Notes: a model not told the origin generated them from the sequence alone. DNA of 29,857 bases from an uncultured Candidatus Saccharibacteria bacterium (GCA_938046115.1 CALIXX010000011.1:1-29857), one strand, 5' to 3'. Numbered from the stretch's first letter, positions 7,315 to 15,385 are shown. Made by a program: numbers and translations.

Positions 7315-7653
7315 TTATTGCTGCTTTTGGTCTTCCTGACGTAGTGCTCGCAAAACCCTCTCTTCTTCGCCTGGTGCAAATACTGTCATCGTCCCGCCAA
7401 TCACATCAATAGGTGTCGTCTTGCTGATATTTGGAATAATCCCATCAGTTTCTGACAAATCATAGGTTGCATTATCATCAAACACAGTGAAACGGGTGAT
7501 TCGGTCTCCCGGCTTCCAATAGCTACCCTCAACGCGGCTAAGCGCCTATTTAATCGCGCCTACACCGAGTGATCGAACCCCTTCTTTCATTCTCTCTAAA
7601 AAGTCAGGGTGCTCTTCAAATTTTCGCGGTAAAGTGTCGTGTGTTCTCGTCAT
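7315..7653 (-). pseudogene. Small soluble protein gene interrupted by one in-frame TAG
   Basis: Reading from the ATG at 7653 gives MTRTHDTLPRKFEEHPDFLE and onward for 35 codons. A TAG (7546-7548) follows, and then the same frame continues for 76 more codons (ALSRVEGSYW ... QEDQKQQ) to a TAA. The downstream half reads like normal protein (KPGDRITRFTVFDDNATYDL), and a terminator hairpin sits just after the distal TAA. The original gene therefore coded for about 112 residues. TATAAT at 7664-7669 is a possible promoter. It may be a recent pseudogene, a sequencing error, or an amber codon that is read through. No family is recognised. Confidence 0.65.
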
Positions 7654-7675
7654 AATTGCCTATATTATACCACAG

Positions 7676-8257
7676 TTATCGCTCTATTGCGTCGCACACC
7701 GCTGCCACATACCGCGAGTCATCAACCGCATGCCCAGCGCCTTCTACCACTGTGCCATGGACGGCGGGGATATGTTGCACGGCAGTATCAAAGACAAGTT
7801 TCATCTCTGGCCACTTAATAAACTCCTCTGAGCCAACGAAAATCTGCACAGGGCACGTAATACGCTGCGCAGCCGCTACCAAGCTCACCTGCTTGGCATA
7901 TTCGAGTCGCCGCTTGCCAATCACACGCCAGTCACGCCCAGACCAATACTGCGCACACTCTGCAAATGACGGCGACAGCGAGAAGAGCCACAGCTCACTT
8001 GGTGCTTGCTCACACGCCGCTAAGAATGCAATACACGCCCCAAATGAGAAACCAGCCAGAATAGTCTCAGCTGGATCATACTGCCGATACCGCTCATGTA
8101 GCGTCTGCAACCACTGTTTTTGCATAGTGCGATGCCATTGGATTGGTACAAATTCTACCGCGTAGCCCATTGCACGCCAGCGGTTCATCAGTGTATCGTA
8201 ATCGCGGTCGGTGCGCCCTTCTTGGAAGCCCGGCACAAAGAGAATTGTCTTGTTCAT
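7676..8257 (-). CDS. Alpha/beta hydrolase, small cytoplasmic
   Basis: A 193-residue hydrolase without signal or anchor. It starts MNKTILFVPGFQEG, with an oxyanion-type turn VPGF. The nucleophile elbow is GFSFGA with Ser71. A late Asp precedes VGSEEF-type residues, and the catalytic His lies in VEGAGHAVDD near the C-terminus. The frame extends 11 codons further upstream to 8290, but the family start is at 8257. The gene at 7315-7653 begins 22 bases downstream on the same strand with its own TATAAT. Probably a carboxylesterase or thioesterase-like enzyme; the substrate is unknown. Confidence 0.75.
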   Translation of the reverse strand: MNKTILFVPGFQEGRTDRDYDTLMNRWRAMGYAVEFVPIQWHRTMQKQWLQTLHERYRQYDPAETILAGFSFGACIAFLAACEQAPSELWLFSLSPSFAECAQYWSGRDWRVIGKRRLEYAKQVSLVAAAQRITCPVQIFVGSEEFIKWPEMKLVFDTAVQHIPAVHGTVVEGAGHAVDDSRYVAAVCDAIER

Positions 8258-8568
8258 ACAGCTATGATGCCACATTTCTGGTGGTAGCACAATGGTTTCC
8301 TAGCTTACTTTCAGGACTATCTCCCTCCTGCCTACTATTTTGTCTGTGAAATATCAAAAATTGCTACTACGCCATAGTTATGCTTTTCAGCTCCCGCACT
8401 AGGAAGCGATTTAGAAGCGTACTTGTGTATCCTTATTACAGAATAACCCTCTCTGTCGCTATGAGAGGTAGACTGACACAAGGCAAACATTAGTCAAATA
8501 TTCTTAACCAATACCACGCGGCAAGAAGCAACCTATCACTTCATCCTCTTCTCCGCTATACTAGATAT
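8258..8568. other. Intergenic stretch between divergent hydrolase genes
   Basis: About 310 bases with the promoter of the metallo-beta-lactamase-fold gene at the right end. A 6-bp stem (CCTCTC/GAGAGG, 9-base loop) lies near 8446-8466. No reading frame or RNA gene that I can support. Confidence 0.45.
8557..8562 (+). promoter_or_regulatory. -10 box of the MBL-fold gene (leaderless type)
   Basis: TATACT followed by AGATAT and then the ATG at 8569, a 6-base gap. No purine-rich ribosome site is present. Confidence 0.65.
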
Positions 8569-9231
8569 ATGACAACGCTGACGAAATTCGCCCACTCTTG
8601 CTTTACTATTACAATTGACGGCCAAAGCTTGGTCGTCGACCCAGGCGTATACACCGACGATTTTGCTATGCCGCAGCAAGTCGCGGCAGTTCTCATTACC
8701 CATGGGCATCCCGACCACTGTAGCCCTGCGCTCATCAAGCGTATTATACAGGCATTTCCTGAAGCAGAGATTATAAGTGTTGATGATATCGTTGTAGATA
8801 GTACAACGATATCTCTACCAGAAGGCATACTCTCTGTCCGTCATGCAATAGCCGCGGTGCCTGGTGATACATACCAGATTGGGCCATTCACGCTTGAGTT
8901 TTTTGGCGGTGAGCATGCTGTAGTAAGCCCAGACATTCCGCACCTCCACAACCTTGCCGCGCTGATCAACAATCGTATCTACTACCCTGGCGATTCCTTC
9001 GCTTTGCCTCAGCGCCCCATCGACGTCCTCGCCCTGCCTGTAGCTGCACCATGGCTCAAGTTCTCCGAGGCACGCAGCTTCTTGCAGGCCGTCGCCCCGC
9101 GCCTGGCCTTCCCTGTTCATGACGCTATCTTGAGCGATGCTGGCAAGGGATTGATTGATACACTTTGCACAGCAGCGGCAACTGAGGTTGGAGTGAAGTA
9201 TCAGCGGATAGAAACGATAGAGCTATCGTAA
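8569..9231 (+). CDS. Metallo-beta-lactamase-fold hydrolase, UlaG-like
   Basis: A 220-residue protein of the metal-dependent hydrolase branch of the metallo-beta-lactamase fold. The dinuclear metal site HxHxDH is intact (His45, His47, Asp49, His50 in ITHGHPDH). The N-terminus (FAHSCFTITIDGQSLVVDPG) is typical of UlaG/YtkL-type proteins, and the later metal ligands are probably in YYPGDSF and FPVHDAIL. Such enzymes cleave phosphodiesters, lactones or related bonds. Transcribed alone from a leaderless promoter, converging with the 142-residue gene. Confidence 0.82.
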   Translation: MTTLTKFAHSCFTITIDGQSLVVDPGVYTDDFAMPQQVAAVLITHGHPDHCSPALIKRIIQAFPEAEIISVDDIVVDSTTISLPEGILSVRHAIAAVPGDTYQIGPFTLEFFGGEHAVVSPDIPHLHNLAALINNRIYYPGDSFALPQRPIDVLALPVAAPWLKFSEARSFLQAVAPRLAFPVHDAILSDAGKGLIDTLCTAAATEVGVKYQRIETIELS

Positions 9232-9273
9232 CTAGCTAGTCTCTATTTTATTCTTATTACACCCGCAACACGC

Positions 9274-9702
9274 TTATGATCTTCGTGACTTTGCAGGGTC
9301 TCGCAGCACCCGCTCGCTCCACTCCTGCCAGCGACCGAAGCTGCTCTGCTTTGATAGATCCAGGAACTCGCCGGTGCTCCATTCCACCAGCCGCATACCA
9401 AGCTGTTGGATGAGATACACAAACACCTCCGTTGGCTCCCTGCTACCCCGGACGCGCAGCCCCATCGTGATGAGTTGCTCCCTAGGCTGTTTGCCCAGGC
9501 TGAATTCGATCAGCCACTCTTTCTTCTCCATAACAAGCCACGACGGGTCGCGCGTGTCTAGCTGCGCATCGCATGCTTTGGCAACCTTTTCGAGCTCGGT
9601 AATCATCTGCTGGTGCTCGAGCGGCACGCAGTCTTCTTCCGTCAGGTCGCTAACCGACTGGACATGGCGTTTTGTTTTGATTGCGGTGAGATCCCAACTC
9701 AT
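9274..9702 (-). CDS. Conserved-looking hypothetical protein (142 aa), last gene of the aspS operon
   Basis: A soluble 142-residue protein starting MSWDLTAIKT. The order of blocks (MSWDL, DPSW near the middle, a hydrophobic strand LIEFSLG, RVRG, a helix ending LGMRLVEWSTGEFLDL) resembles small proteins found widely in Actinobacteria that begin MSW and end in a 'tGeFldl'-type segment, whose function I do not know. The ATG overlaps the stop of the P-loop gene in ATGA (9699-9702). Confidence 0.65.
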   Translation of the reverse strand: MSWDLTAIKTKRHVQSVSDLTEEDCVPLEHQQMITELEKVAKACDAQLDTRDPSWLVMEKKEWLIEFSLGKQPREQLITMGLRVRGSREPTEVFVYLIQQLGMRLVEWSTGEFLDLSKQSSFGRWQEWSERVLRDPAKSRRS

Positions 9703-10232
9703 AGAGTGTCCTTTGCTTGTGAATCTACTTGCGTGAGGATTGTCCGCAACACTGTGTCACTCGGCTGTGTGCAATCTATGGTTGTTGCGCCAATCTTCCG
9801 AAAGTTATCTTCGTAGACTGGCCAATAGCGAATGATATTTTCTAGCTCGCCAGGTTCCTGACCGTAGCTACCGGCTGGACGCTGAGCGATTCGCTGTCGC
9901 AAGACTTCCTCGCTCGGATACTCAAGGAGAAAAATAGCGTCAAACAAATATGCATACTGATACAAATCATGAGCCGAGCCAAAGACACCCGTCAGTCCAT
10001 GAGACTGCCGTATAATATTCTCCAGCCTACCACTGATAACTCGCCATTCATGATGTAAATTAAGCGGCTCTACTGGCTTATCGGTTTCTGCCGCTGGGAT
10101 ATTCGTCTCTTTGTGTACCCACCCTGCAAAGCCTTCGTCGATATCGTATGTTTGGTATCCTCGACTGCGAAATATGTTACGCAATGTTGTCTTGCCAGAG
10201 CCTGCAACACCAGTGACGAGGTAAGCTGTCAC
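9699..10232 (-). CDS. P-loop nucleotide kinase-like protein
   Basis: A 177-residue NTPase with a Walker A motif GVAGSGKTT (residues 8-16) at the very N-terminus, then an Asp-containing strand (YQTYDIDEGF) and a late LID-like region rich in Arg (LRQRIAQRPAG). This is the pattern of AAA_17/AAA_18 type small-molecule or nucleoside kinases. The start codon is GTG, overlapping the aspS stop in GTGA (10229-10232), with AAGGAG 11 bases upstream inside aspS. The substrate is unknown; a link to tRNA or nucleotide metabolism is suggested only by position. Confidence 0.75.
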   Translation of the reverse strand: MTAYLVTGVAGSGKTTLRNIFRSRGYQTYDIDEGFAGWVHKETNIPAAETDKPVEPLNLHHEWRVISGRLENIIRQSHGLTGVFGSAHDLYQYAYLFDAIFLLEYPSEEVLRQRIAQRPAGSYGQEPGELENIIRYWPVYEDNFRKIGATTIDCTQPSDTVLRTILTQVDSQAKDTL

Positions 10233-12010
10233 GACAACCCCAACTCCTTCAGCTGCCCAGGTTCTACCTGCGCGGGTGAGTCCATCATGACGTCGACGCC
10301 GCTGCCGTTTTTGGGGAAGGCGAGGGTTTCGCGGACGTTATGTTCGCCGATTAGCTCCATCAAGATGCGGTCAATACCAAAGGCACAGCCCGCGTGTGGC
10401 GGCGCACCGTAGGTAAAGGCCCGCAGCATAGCGCCAAACTTCTCTTCCACATATTGCCGGCTATAGCCTAGCAGCCCGAATACTTCATACAGTACGGCCG
10501 GATTGTGGTTACGCACACCGCCGCTGCAGATTTCGTAGCCGTTCATCACCATATCGAACTGGTCAGCCAGAATAGCTAGCTTCTCGTCATCCGACTGGGC
10601 GGCTTGCAGGGTGCTGAGCCCACCCTTTGGCATGCTAAAGGGATTGTGGCCAAAGTCGAGCTTGCGCGCATGCTCATCCCACTCGTAGAATGGGAAGTCG
10701 ATAATCCAGGCCAGCGCCACCGCCTGCGGATCCTTGAGGCCAAAGTGCTCGGCAAACTCACTACGCAGCCGCCCTAGCACGGCATTGACCACTGGGCGCG
10801 TATCAGCCCCAAAGAAGACTGCATCACCGTCCTTGGCCCCTGTTTTGGCTTGGATAGCGGCCAGTTCTTCTTCGGTCAGGAACTTGGCAATTGGGCTCTT
10901 GGCCGCGCCATCTTGGTAGGTAATGTAAGCAAGACCACCTGCGCCCTCGGCTTTGGCGATGTGGGTAAAGCCATCGATCTGCTTGCGGCTGAGCGACGCA
11001 CCGTTTGTGACGCAGATTGCCTTAATACACTCAGCGTTTTTGAACACGCCAAATTCGGTGTCGGCAAATACGTCCGTTAGCTCAACCAGCTCCATACCAA
11101 AGCGCAGGTCTGGCTTGTCGCTACCGTAGGTTTCCATGGCGGTTTGGTACGGGATGCGCGGGATAGGCTGGCCATCGCCAGCTGGGAGATTGCTGAGATC
11201 TAGCAGTGTTTTGCCAGCAAAGTCCGTCACCAGCTGCTGCATCAGCGGTTCCATCATCTGGCGGACTTGCTCGCCATCCTCCACAAAGCTCATCTCGAGA
11301 TCCAGCTGGTAAAACTCACCATACAGGCGATCGGCGCGCGGGTCTTCGTCGCGGAAGCAAGCGGCCAGCTGGTAGTAGCGCGGCACGCCGCCAACCATCA
11401 GCAGCTGCTTAAACTGCTGCGGTGCTTGTGGCAGGGCGTAGAATTTGCCCTCTTGCAAGCGGCTAGGGATGAGGAAGTCACGCGCGCCCTCGGGGCTGGA
11501 ATTTGCAAGGATTGGTGTTTGGATTTCGATAAAATCGCGCTCGTCCATATACTGGCGCATGCGGCGGTACATATCGGCGCGGCGGCGCAGCATCGTTTGC
11601 AGCTTGGGGCGGCGCAGGTCGAGGTAGCGGTAGGCAAAGCGCAGGTCTTCACTGGCTTGATTGGTCTCGCTAAAGGGCTGGATGGGCAGGGTCTCGGCTT
11701 TATTGAGCTCCTCTAGCTCGCTTACCACAAGCTCGATGCTGCCGCTGGCAATATTGGGGTTGGCCAGGCCCTCACCACGCTGGCGCACCTCACCACGGGC
11801 CCGCAGAACGTACTCGTCGCGGGCATGCTCTGCCAGGGCAAAGGCGGCGGTTTGCTCAGGGCTAACGACCAGCTGCACCAGGCCAGTGTGGTCGCGCAGG
11901 TCGATAAAAATCAGGCCACCATGGTCGCGCCGTGCATGCACCCAGCCGGCCACAGTGATGGTTTGGCCGGTGTAATCCGGCGTTTGGTTGGCAAGTATTC
12001 GTTGTGTCAT
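10229..12010 (-). CDS. aspS: Aspartyl-tRNA synthetase, bacterial type
   Basis: A 593-residue class II synthetase that charges tRNA-Asp, and possibly tRNA-Asn, in the cytoplasm. It has the N-terminal OB-fold anticodon-binding domain (TVAGWVHARRDHGGLIFIDLRD), class II motif 2 (FRDEDPRADRLYGEFYQLDLEMSF), the bacterial GAD insertion in the middle, and motif 3 (GIDRILMELIGEHNVRETLAFPK). A three-residue insertion breaks the usual RADRQPEFTQ, reading RADRLYGEF. The start at 12010 is chosen because the frame upstream to 12031 crosses a TATAAT box (12020-12025) that ends 9 bases before this ATG. It is the first gene of a three-gene coupled operon. Confidence 0.96.
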   Translation of the reverse strand: MTQRILANQTPDYTGQTITVAGWVHARRDHGGLIFIDLRDHTGLVQLVVSPEQTAAFALAEHARDEYVLRARGEVRQRGEGLANPNIASGSIELVVSELEELNKAETLPIQPFSETNQASEDLRFAYRYLDLRRPKLQTMLRRRADMYRRMRQYMDERDFIEIQTPILANSSPEGARDFLIPSRLQEGKFYALPQAPQQFKQLLMVGGVPRYYQLAACFRDEDPRADRLYGEFYQLDLEMSFVEDGEQVRQMMEPLMQQLVTDFAGKTLLDLSNLPAGDGQPIPRIPYQTAMETYGSDKPDLRFGMELVELTDVFADTEFGVFKNAECIKAICVTNGASLSRKQIDGFTHIAKAEGAGGLAYITYQDGAAKSPIAKFLTEEELAAIQAKTGAKDGDAVFFGADTRPVVNAVLGRLRSEFAEHFGLKDPQAVALAWIIDFPFYEWDEHARKLDFGHNPFSMPKGGLSTLQAAQSDDEKLAILADQFDMVMNGYEICSGGVRNHNPAVLYEVFGLLGYSRQYVEEKFGAMLRAFTYGAPPHAGCAFGIDRILMELIGEHNVRETLAFPKNGSGVDVMMDSPAQVEPGQLKELGLS

Positions 12011-12019
12011 ATCTGTTAG

Positions 12020-12025
12020 ATTATA
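12020..12025 (-). promoter_or_regulatory. -10 box of the aspS operon
   Basis: TATAAT on the minus strand, 9 bases before the ATG. The 5' leader would be 0-3 nt. Confidence 0.6.
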
Positions 12026-12033
12026 CCACAATT

Positions 12034-13056
12034 TCAGGCATCATTCTGCTCGCCCATGGGGAGGGCGCGTGGCTGTGTGGGCTCGGGCAAGGCCACTGGC
12101 TGGCTATATACCTCGTCATCATCCGCTGTGGGAGCATGACCAAGCAGCGCCTCGATACAATCATCCAGCGTCACCATCCCCACCGTCTCACGATACGTAT
12201 TGACGACAATGAAAACCTGTTGGCGCGTCTTAATAAACGCACCCAAGGCTTGCTCGAGCGACTGCGCCCCGTCGATGTAGTACACGTTTGGGTCCATCAC
12301 CGTTTGCACCTGAGCCGACACTGCCTCCTTGAGCGACATAAAGTCGCGGGTGTGTAGTACGCCAATAATATGATCAATGTCGCCATCCACCACTGGGAAG
12401 CGGCTATGCCCGGTGCGATGCAATTCATCGAGTAACAGCGGCCCTACCATAGCGTCTTGCTCGACTGTCTTGATAGCATTGCGCGGCACCATGACTGTCT
12501 CGACCGTCTTACGCGCAAAAGTCAAGCTCCCCAGCGCTTGCTCACGCTCGACTGGCGGCAAGACTGATGGCCGGGCATGACGCACCAGATGTTCAAGCTC
12601 AGCTCGCGACCCCAGGCGAAGATTCGTCTCTACTGGCGGCACAAACGAACGGACAATGCGCACCACTCGCGGGAACTGCCCGGCAAAGCTAACGAAGCTC
12701 GGCTCAACTGCATTATAGAAGCGCTGGGCAATCGCATGCACCCAACCAATCCGCCCTACACCACCATGGAGCAGTGCCACCGCGAGCGCAACCAGCACAC
12801 CACCACCAAAGTCAAACGCACCAATGCTTGCCATCACCATCAGCACCAGCAATAGCGCCACCACGCAGCGCTGGAGCGAAACGAGATCATCGTAGACAGC
12901 AATGCGCCGCAACTGGTGGATCGCTGTGCGATTATTCTGCTGGCGACGCCGCTCGAGCTCGTATTGGCTCACTGGCGGTATATCAGGCCATGCACTACCA
13001 GCCAAGATGAGGGCAATCACAAAGATAGCAAAGATGATGATCATGAGCATTTCCAT
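12034..13056 (-). CDS. CBS-domain membrane protein (CNNM/CorC-like)
   Basis: A 340-residue protein with membrane segments at about residues 3-20, 62-80 and 85-102, then a cytoplasmic pair of CBS domains from about residue 190 to 310 (MVPRNAIKTVEQD...GHSRFPVVDGDIDHIIGVLHTRDF; QQVFIVVNTYRETVGMVTLDD). This is the architecture of the CNNM/HlyC/CorC family, linked to magnesium or other cation handling. The CBS pair (MVPR, HSRFPVV, GVLH, TLDDCIEALLG) is closest to that family. The DUF21 membrane part is shortened. The ATG at 13056 follows a TACAAT box by 6 bases; the in-frame ATG at 13074 would lie upstream of that box. The C-terminal 30 residues are acidic and low in complexity. Confidence 0.78.
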   Translation of the reverse strand: MEMLMIIIFAIFVIALILAGSAWPDIPPVSQYELERRRQQNNRTAIHQLRRIAVYDDLVSLQRCVVALLLVLMVMASIGAFDFGGGVLVALAVALLHGGVGRIGWVHAIAQRFYNAVEPSFVSFAGQFPRVVRIVRSFVPPVETNLRLGSRAELEHLVRHARPSVLPPVEREQALGSLTFARKTVETVMVPRNAIKTVEQDAMVGPLLLDELHRTGHSRFPVVDGDIDHIIGVLHTRDFMSLKEAVSAQVQTVMDPNVYYIDGAQSLEQALGAFIKTRQQVFIVVNTYRETVGMVTLDDCIEALLGHAPTADDDEVYSQPVALPEPTQPRALPMGEQNDA

Positions 13057-13062
13057 GCCATC

Positions 13063-13068
13063 ATTGTA
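13063..13068 (-). promoter_or_regulatory. -10 box of the CBS-domain gene (leaderless type)
   Basis: TACAAT on the minus strand, followed by GATGGC and the ATG at 13056. Confidence 0.55.
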
Positions 13069-13144
13069 GCGCACTCCTCTGATCGGCTCAATGCTTTGGC
13101 CCGCGCAGCACCTCTGTCAGCTTGATTCGGCCTCTCGGGCACGA

Positions 13145-13167
13145 TATAATATGCAAGAATAAGGAGG
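13145..13167 (+). promoter_or_regulatory. Promoter and ribosome site of the DsbA-like gene
   Basis: TATAAT at 13145-13150 and AGGAGG at 13162-13167, 12 bases before the ATG at 13180. A five-codon frame (ATG 13169, stop overlapping the gene's ATG as ATGA) begins two bases after the AGGAGG, so the site seems placed for the larger gene. This gene has a true leader. Confidence 0.6.
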
Positions 13168-13179
13168 AATGTTTCGTTT

Positions 13180-13947
13180 ATGACAAAAAAATCATGGCTG
13201 ATCTTTGCAGTGCTCTGCCTCGCAATCTTAGGTGGGCTCGTGTGGCTGTCGCGCCAAGGTGAGTCGATCAATCTGTCGGGCGTCGACCCATTGCAGGTAC
13301 AAAGCGCCAGTAGCCAAAATGGCGACATCGCCGACCATACCCACGGGAGCAAATCACCCAAGGTAACAATCATCGAATATGGAGACTTCCAGTGTCCCGG
13401 CTGTTCGCAGGCCTCGCCCGCACTCAAGGCAGTCACTGAGAAATACAAGGATCACGTACAGCTCATCTTCCGCAACAACCCTCTCTCGTCCATCCACCCC
13501 AATGCGCTCGCAGCGGCGGCGGCAGTTGAGTCGGCTGGCTTCCAGGGCAAATATTGGGAAATGCACGATAAGCTCTACGCTGAGCAAAATTCGTGGCAGT
13601 CGCTCGATGGTACAGAGCGCACCAACTATTTCGCCACCACTGCACAGGGGCTTGGCCTCGACGTTGACCGCTTTAAGACCGACCTCGCTGAGGCCGACCG
13701 CTCAGGTGCCCGGATTAAGAAAAAGATCGCCTTCGATAAATCCCTGGCTGGCGCTCAAAATGCTGCTAGCGCCACACCAGCTATTCTCGTCAATGGCAAG
13801 AATGTAACCAATCAATACGTCAAGGACGGCAAGCTCACCACCTCAGGCAGCTCAGATGCGCGCCAAGTGTGGGCCGATGCCGACGCCTTTGGCAAGCTCG
13901 TCATCGAGCCAGCCCTCAAAGAAAAGGGTGTCTCCTTGCCGCAATAG
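13180..13947 (+). CDS. Membrane-anchored DsbA/BdbD-family thiol oxidoreductase
   Basis: A 255-residue protein with an N-terminal anchor (about residues 5-24) and an external thioredoxin-fold domain of the DsbA class. The redox motif is CPGC (Cys72, Cys75, in YGDFQCPGCSQ) and the cis-Pro loop is ATPAILVNG near residue 203. It should form or shuffle disulfide bonds in exported proteins. In Saccharibacteria and other monoderms such proteins often serve surface assembly. The start has a clear AGGAGG and a leader, unlike many neighbours. A strong terminator follows 19 bases after the stop. No VKOR or DsbB partner is in the window. Confidence 0.88.
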   Translation: MTKKSWLIFAVLCLAILGGLVWLSRQGESINLSGVDPLQVQSASSQNGDIADHTHGSKSPKVTIIEYGDFQCPGCSQASPALKAVTEKYKDHVQLIFRNNPLSSIHPNALAAAAAVESAGFQGKYWEMHDKLYAEQNSWQSLDGTERTNYFATTAQGLGLDVDRFKTDLAEADRSGARIKKKIAFDKSLAGAQNAASATPAILVNGKNVTNQYVKDGKLTTSGSSDARQVWADADAFGKLVIEPALKEKGVSLPQ

Positions 13948-13966
13948 CCCTTGCTCTAGCAAACCA

Positions 13967-13994
13967 AAAACCACCTCATATCAGAGGTGGTTTT
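13967..13994. terminator. Bidirectional rho-independent terminator
   Basis: An 11-bp perfect stem (AAAACCACCTC / GAGGTGGTTTT) with a 6-base loop, T-rich on both sides. It serves the DsbA-like gene on plus. On minus it lies 7 bases after the TAA at 14002, the distal end of the amber-interrupted gene. Confidence 0.85.
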
Positions 13995-14001
13995 GTTTGT
14001 G

Positions 14002-14385
14002 TTAGTTATTCTTGGTCGTATATTGCGTGGTTTGTTGGGCAGTGCCTTGCTGGGTTTGGGTAGTGGTATTTGCTCCATTTGATGGTGCACCTGGCTGAAC
14101 ACCGCCGCCCGCCGACTACCCTGCTTGGCCTGGTGGCGACATGTTCCCTTGGCTAGTTTGACTACCCATCACACCAGGGCCACCAGGGCCACTTTGGCTC
14201 GATATGCTGCGGCTATTGACCTGCATGCCGCCAAAAAACCCGAGCGTTGCTGCCACGATCACGCCACCGATCACCGCCGCGATCAAACCAGGGTTAACCA
14301 CGCCTTTGGTCTGCACTTGCGTGGATGATGAAGATGTCGGCGACGCACTACGCTTCTCCGCTGCAAAGCCATCTTCTATTTTCAT
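14002..14385 (-). CDS. Single-pass membrane protein with Gly/Ser/Gln-rich tail, frame interrupted by TAG
   Basis: Starts MKIEDGFAAEK with AGGAG five bases upstream. An N-terminal cytoplasmic part of about 30 residues is followed by one membrane helix (about 33-53, PGLIAAVIGGVIVAATLGFF) and an external low-complexity tail. A TAG at 14116-14118 would end the protein after 89 residues (GNMSPPGQAG). The same frame runs on for 37 codons of the same composition (SAGGGVQPGAPSNGANTTTQ ... YTTKNN) to a TAA, and the terminator lies just behind that TAA. The intact protein was therefore about 127 residues. It is either truncated by a recent nonsense mutation or read through. The tail composition resembles the loops of the large glycosyltransferase at 18315-21125. 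Confidence 0.65.
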
Positions 14386-14390
14386 GTATA

Positions 14391-14418
14391 CTCCTTTCGT
14401 TATTATGGTTCGAGTATA
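14391..14418 (-). promoter_or_regulatory. Promoter and ribosome site of the Gly-rich-tail protein
   Basis: TATACT at 14413-14418 and AAAGGAG at 14391-14397 on the minus strand. The string AAGGAGTATAC just before the start also occurs before the winged-helix gene at 17553. Confidence 0.55.
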
Positions 14419-14590
14419 GAGAGCAGGTGTTAAAAGAAGCTTAAAGTGCAATCTTGCTAGACCCATCGCATTGCCACATGCTTTCCTCGTGCTCAGTTCA
14501 CACTATTTTTTGCATAAGCTTCGTTCGAGTGTGCTATCTAATAGGATGCAAGAAAAGAACACTGTTCTTGACGTAATATACTATCTTATA

Positions 14591-14596
14591 TATACT
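14591..14596 (+). promoter_or_regulatory. -10 box of the toxin-antitoxin operon (leaderless type)
   Basis: TATACT, 7 bases before the ATG at 14604. No ribosome site between. Confidence 0.6.
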
Positions 14597-14603
14597 TAGT
14601 AGT

Positions 14604-14879
14604 ATGAGTACGGTGACAACGAGTATAAAATTAGATGAAAATATCAAGCGCCAAGCCCAGGAAGTTGCAAAAAGCGCTGGCCTAACGTTGAGCGCGTTAA
14701 TTAACAGCTACCTCACACAAGTCGTTGCAACTCGCCATATTGAACTATATGCCCCCGAGCCAATGACACCACAACTCGAAGCACTACTTACTGAAATTGA
14801 GTCATCGATAGCAACTGGTGACAACTTAAGCAAGCCATTCGATTCTGCGGAAGAATTTTTAGCTGATCTCAAAAAGTAG
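14604..14879 (+). CDS. RelB/DinJ-family antitoxin
   Basis: A 91-residue protein. The N-terminal ribbon-helix-helix (VTTSIKLDENIKRQAQEVAKSAGLTLSALINSYL, shown in part) is typical of RelB/DinJ antitoxins, which bind their own operator. The C-terminal half (PEPMTPQLEALLTEIESSIA ... DSAEEFLADLKK) is the toxin-binding tail, with the FDSAEEFLADL-type ending common in the family. It is followed after 9 bases by the toxin gene. Autoregulation at the promoter is expected from the family, but I saw no clear operator palindrome. Confidence 0.85.
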   Translation: MSTVTTSIKLDENIKRQAQEVAKSAGLTLSALINSYLTQVVATRHIELYAPEPMTPQLEALLTEIESSIATGDNLSKPFDSAEEFLADLKK

Positions 14880-14888
14880 GTTATTGCA

Positions 14889-15155
14889 ATGCGCCATATC
14901 AGTATTCAATACCATAAAAAATTTAAAAAGCAATACCACCTACTACCCCAGCCAGTTCAAGCCAAGTTCGATAAGCGCCTTCGCTTATTTATTAAGGATC
15001 CATATGCGCCACAATTACGTACTCACCCTCTCAAAGGTCGCTTTGTTGGCTATTGGAGTATTAATATCACGGGTGATGTGAGAGCGATTTATCAACAACA
15101 CGGCGATACAATTATTATTTTCGTGTTAATTGGCACTCACAGCCAACTTTATTAG
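14889..15155 (+). CDS. RelE/YafQ-family toxin (ribosome-dependent mRNA interferase)
   Basis: An 88-residue basic protein of the RelE/ParE superfamily. Typical blocks are HKKFKKQYHLLP, HPLKGRFVGYWSINITGDVRAIY and the C-terminal LIGTHSQLY with the conserved His and Tyr. RelE, YoeB and YafQ relatives cut mRNA on the ribosome. It is second in a two-gene operon with the antitoxin. No separate promoter is visible, and the 9-base gap (TTATTGCA before the ATG) has no strong ribosome site. A functional type II toxin-antitoxin module is likely, as all core motifs are present. Confidence 0.85.
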   Translation: MRHISIQYHKKFKKQYHLLPQPVQAKFDKRLRLFIKDPYAPQLRTHPLKGRFVGYWSINITGDVRAIYQQHGDTIIIFVLIGTHSQLY

Positions 15156-15235
15156 GTTATGATTACTGACGCCACAACTCTGTACTCCCCTGCAAGAGAC
15201 ATTGCAAGACTGGTGCAATTTAAGAGAAATAGTCT

Positions 15236-15269
15236 TTTCTCATCAATATGAGAAACTTCATTACGAAGT
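15236..15269 (+). terminator. Tandem stem-loops downstream of the toxin-antitoxin pair
   Basis: TTTCTCAT-CAAT-ATGAGAAA (15236-15255) is followed at once by ACTTC-ATTAC-GAAGT (15255-15269). An upstream GAGAAA (near 15224) can compete for the TTTCTC arm. This may be a terminator or processing site; no U-run follows. Confidence 0.35.
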
Positions 15270-15385
15270 GACAGACATTTACAACTAAGCAGAGGAGTAA
15301 TGAGGCCATAAGCCAATACAGACAAAGTGATACTCTCTCAATACCTAAGCACCATCGTCTCTTTATTGTTGTAGAACGTTATCTA

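Noticed and set aside
11267..11716. Long plus-strand open frame (149 codons) inside aspS
   Set aside because: It is the antisense shadow of a well-conserved synthetase; its translation is Ala/Leu-rich with no recognisable domain and no promoter.
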